In this document: in pieces, positions 62,183 through 64,000 of the stretch
How positions within the stretch are numbered: the first letter of the stretch is position 1
Layout of the letters: each line of letters begins with the position of its first letter
From: Bacillus sp. M6-12
GTDB taxonomy: Bacteria; Bacillota; Bacilli; Bacillales; DSM-1321
DNA length: 64,000 nt
Direction of reading: 5' to 3'
Assembly: GCF_002860285.1 (NCBI RefSeq)
Contig: NZ_PGVF01000001.1
Location: forward strand, 372,001 to 436,000
Made by a program: the position numbers and the translations under genes
Notes under the pieces: generated by a model
What the model was told of the DNA's origin: nothing
Databases searched by the model: none
What the model saw: only the letters and a program-made list of their open reading frames with translations

Positions 62183-62482
62183 TTGAAACAATTATCAACA
62201 GAAGCAGAATTTAAACAAGTAACAGGGGAAGGAACGGTATTGGTAGACTTTTTCGCTACCTGGTGTGGACCTTGCCGAATGTTAGCTCCTGAATTAGAGA
62301 AAGTAGAAACGGTCAATGTTGTAAAAGTAGATATTGACCAATTACAAGAAGCAACTTCAGAGCATGGTATTATGAGTGTCCCTACTCTTATGCTTTTCCA
62401 AGATGGGAAAATTCTTGGTAGAGTATCTGGATATATGCCGAAAGAAGCTATTGATGAATTTGTCGCTTCTAAACTAAAATAA
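62183..62482 (+). CDS. trxA: thioredoxin, 99 aa
   Basis: VLVDFFATWCGPCRMLAPEL (active-site WCGPC, Cys ~29 and 32), VKVDIDQLQEATSEHGIMSV and PTLMLFQDGKILGRVSGYMP (cis-Pro in SVPT) are classic thioredoxin. It reduces disulfides in the cytoplasm, probably as a second copy beside the host trxA, as in many phages and plasmids. A TTG start follows TTGGAGGAA. Confidence 0.9.
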   Translation: MKQLSTEAEFKQVTGEGTVLVDFFATWCGPCRMLAPELEKVETVNVVKVDIDQLQEATSEHGIMSVPTLMLFQDGKILGRVSGYMPKEAIDEFVASKLK

Positions 62483-62489
62483 TGTGAGG

Positions 62490-62512
62490 AACAGTCTGCA
62501 AAGGCTGTTTCT
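62490..62512 (+). terminator. Rho-independent terminator
   Basis: AACAGTC pairs with GGCTGTT, followed by TCTTTT, after trxA. Confidence 0.6.
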
Positions 62513-62575
62513 TTTATTTATGATGACCAAATCTCAACAAGAGAGCATAGAAAATACGTTTTTACGCAGTAAAAA

Positions 62576-62597
62576 AAGGCAAGAATTGTTCTTGCCT
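62576..62597 (-). terminator. Rho-independent terminator
   Basis: AGGCAAGAA pairs with TTCTTGCCT around TTG, with minus-strand Ts. Confidence 0.75.
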
Positions 62598-62619
62598 CTT
62601 TGTATCAATCTTAATTAGA

Positions 62620-62937
62620 TTAATAAACTTTTGTGATAACCATTGAAGAAGGACTTCCATACCCTTTAACGTGGAACGTTTTACCAGTGTTTGATGCTGA
62701 CCAGAACCAATGGTCATCATTTAATCCACCTTTACCATGAGCCACACGTTGTAAGCCCATTACTTTTGATTGGAAATAGATTTTTCCGCTCTTTTTAACA
62801 AATTTACCATGTAAGTCATAATAAGTAGTCTTAGCCTCTGCTTCAATTGGTTGAGTTACAGTACCTCCTACCACTGCTACGACTGGTAAAGCTACAGCCA
62901 TTAAAGTTAAAGCACTTTTTGACATTTTTTTATTCAC
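62620..62937 (-). CDS. secreted protein, 105 aa
   Basis: GTG 62937 has AAAGGAGG six bases upstream; the longer frame from 63006 lacks a site. Signal peptide with cleavage after EAEAK (residue ~36). The mature ~70 residues are rich in Gly/Ser/aromatic with YFQSKVMGLQRVAHGKGG and DDHWFWSASNTGKTFHV, a small beta-rich extracellular domain. No cysteines. Not recognised. Confidence 0.75.
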   Translation of the reverse strand: MNKKMSKSALTLMAVALPVVAVVGGTVTQPIEAEAKTTYYDLHGKFVKKSGKIYFQSKVMGLQRVAHGKGGLNDDHWFWSASNTGKTFHVKGYGSPSSMVITKVY

Positions 62938-63142
62938 AATAATCCTCCTTTCTTTTTTAGAATATATCCTATTATAGAAAAACAGGAACGTAATATTCTT
63001 TAACATTGCTGACTTTGCTGTGTTTTTTAGTACAATAAATATGACAATAATTTATTAAACTGGATAAAAACACATAAGATATTATGTACATTAAAAAACA
63101 GGAAAGAATACATTTCTTTTAATTCACAGGAGGCGTTTTAAT

Positions 63143-63505
63143 ATGGCAAACGAAAAAATTTATTTATTGGTACAAACAGAGGTAAATGATGAAGAAAACA
63201 ATTCAGGAGAATACTCTATTCTTCGTGAAAATCCAACTGAAATCGCAGAAGGTTTTGAAGTAACAGAATTAAATATTGAACACACAGATAAACTTCAAAT
63301 GTTCGTCATTTTAGATGAAGACAAAAGTGACGCTCATGTGTATGATGTAGTTCGTCTATATACAGATAAGGATTCTCTACAAGACGTAATCAATGCAGTT
63401 CGTAGCATCCCTGGATATACAGAGGAAGACTTGCATACTGTGATTTGGGAAGTCTTTAAAGGTGAACCAAATCCAGAAGACGAGTTCGAGATTGTTCACT
63501 TCTAA
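63143..63505 (+). CDS. acidic hypothetical protein, 120 aa
   Basis: ATG 63143 follows CAGGAGGCG. Beta-rich (KIYLLVQTEVND, LQMFVILDEDKS) and strongly acidic, perhaps a DNA mimic or regulator; no family recognised. Confidence 0.65.
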   Translation: MANEKIYLLVQTEVNDEENNSGEYSILRENPTEIAEGFEVTELNIEHTDKLQMFVILDEDKSDAHVYDVVRLYTDKDSLQDVINAVRSIPGYTEEDLHTVIWEVFKGEPNPEDEFEIVHF

Positions 63506-63520
63506 TTGCCTTGTATTAAC

Positions 63521-63557
63521 AAAAAAGAACCACAGGATTTAATTCCTGTGGCTTTTT
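63521..63557. terminator. Bidirectional terminator
   Basis: AACCACAGGA pairs with TCCTGTGGCT between convergent genes, followed by Ts. Confidence 0.8.
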
Positions 63558-63563
63558 TATTGA

Positions 63564-64000
63564 TTATTGTTCTTGTGTTAATAGTTCACGTACACGATTC
63601 AATTCGTCTTCCGTATGAACTGTTCCACCTGCATTGAATTCTAAATACCATTGCAACACTTCTTTTCGAGTTGCTAATTGATTGATATTGATTTTAACTC
63701 CTTGGTTGATTCTTGGGCTATCTTCATATTCGCTATAATAATGACCAAATACTTTTATCTCATTATTAACAAATCGGATAATCGAAGTCGCACGTTGCAA
63801 TCCGTCTACACAAACGAACTCATTGTACGTATCACTTTCTGTTGTTTGCCAATTCGGATGGTTCAAATAAATGACCTTCGCTGTTTTTCCTCCACGCAAC
63901 AAAAACTCTAAGTAAGCAATTTGTTGTGCTTCATTCCAAAATATGGATAGGTAAGTCTTTGGGAATTTCACCCTCCGCAAATAACCTTATTCGGCTAACC
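63564..64000 (-). pseudogene. DUF262 (ParB-fold) family gene, partial and frameshifted
   Basis: The minus strand reads KTAKVIYLNHPNWQTTESD, EFVCVDGLQRATSIIRFVNN and LQWYLEFNAGGTVHTEDELN, the DUF262 pattern with the DGQQR/DGLQR catalytic-type motif. At the A4 run 63938-63941 the frame breaks: upstream another frame gives LFAEGEIPKDLPIH and reads on to the window edge, while the downstream frame starts WNEAQQIAYLEFLLRGG. Deleting one base would join them into a normal DUF262 N-terminus. The frame with DGLQR has a stop TAA just upstream (63989-63987). Decay, programmed shift or sequence error cannot be separated. Confidence 0.6.

Noticed and set aside
1..64000. tRNA, rRNA, CRISPR arrays, insertion sequences and replication origin with iterons
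   Set aside because: Looked for by eye on both strands; none could be supported. A tRNAscan, ISfinder or origin search could overturn this.

Overview
The window looks like a large accessory replicon or integrated element of a Bacillaceae host. The DNA is AT-rich, ribosome binding sites are strong (AAAGGAGG type), and TTG and GTG starts are frequent. Signal peptides, lipoboxes, a lipoteichoic acid synthase and an SdpI/SdpR pair are Gram-positive in type. I see no rRNA, no tRNA, no ribosomal protein operon, no replication origin and no structural phage genes. About a hundred genes are mostly short, many stand alone with their own promoter and intrinsic terminator, and most encode proteins I do not recognise. 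A tyrosine recombinase, two homing-endonuclease-like genes, a uracil-DNA glycosylase, ADP-ribosylation genes and several phage-type hypothetical families point to a large plasmid or phage-like element, not core chromosome. The species cannot be named from the sequence alone.

Layout. 1-6.1 kb: the end of an SDR oxidoreductase, small proteins, a HAD phosphatase and a zinc metallopeptidase. 6.2-21.8 kb: mainly minus-strand small genes with a Vsr/PD-(D/E)XK-like homing endonuclease, a DUF4240 protein, a five-module treble-clef (DUF4379) protein, an ADP-ribosyltransferase-like protein, a COG3963-type methyltransferase and an HNH/AP2 endonuclease. 21.8-28.6 kb: the most distinctive block, with two secreted paralogous proteins (one fused to a DUF6273-like domain), a membrane-anchored beta-rich protein, a phosphoesterase and a SecA-family ATPase whose usual zinc tail is replaced by a beta-rich C-terminal region. 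28.8-36.5 kb: tyrosine recombinase, Ung, an asparagine-synthetase-like PP-loop enzyme, membrane and lipoproteins, an SPFH protein and an XRE regulator. 36.6-43.3 kb: secreted proteins, two YczE paralogues, a tandem-DUF6440 lipoprotein, an S24/S26-like domain with a NADAR protein, a putative nuclease and a soluble PAS chemoreceptor. 43.4-54.2 kb: small genes, sdpR-sdpI, a J-domain protein, an acid phosphatase, an LtaS-like enzyme and a three-gene ADP-ribosyltransferase operon. 54.5-64 kb: many small genes, a Cys-His-Asp papain-like protein, a SANT/HTH DNA-binding protein, a GNAT, an ArfA-like basic protein, a PPP-family phosphatase, thioredoxin and a frameshifted DUF262 gene at the right edge.

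Three dispersed non-coding signals tie the element together. (1) A 16-bp inverted repeat, consensus ATTGACTATAGTCAAT, occurs in at least 15 intergenic places; in several it supplies the -35 hexamer with a good -10 at 17-18 bp, so it is probably an operator or activator site for one regulon. (2) Many leaders share a TATAATATAAGA-type -10 region followed 20-35 nt later by an AGGATT box, often in a hairpin loop and separate from the real Shine-Dalgarno. (3) A ~30-bp direct repeat with core TGACGGACA occurs four times between 33.7 and 39.6 kb; read on the minus strand it resembles an ECF-sigma promoter.

Functional threads are export and envelope modification (SecA-like motor, secreted paralogues, LtaS-like, SPFH, lipoproteins), NAD/ADP-ribose chemistry (two ART-like proteins and one NADAR) and DNA/RNA quality control or conflict (Ung, nucleases, ArfA-like, DUF262). 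These links are inference from content and position.
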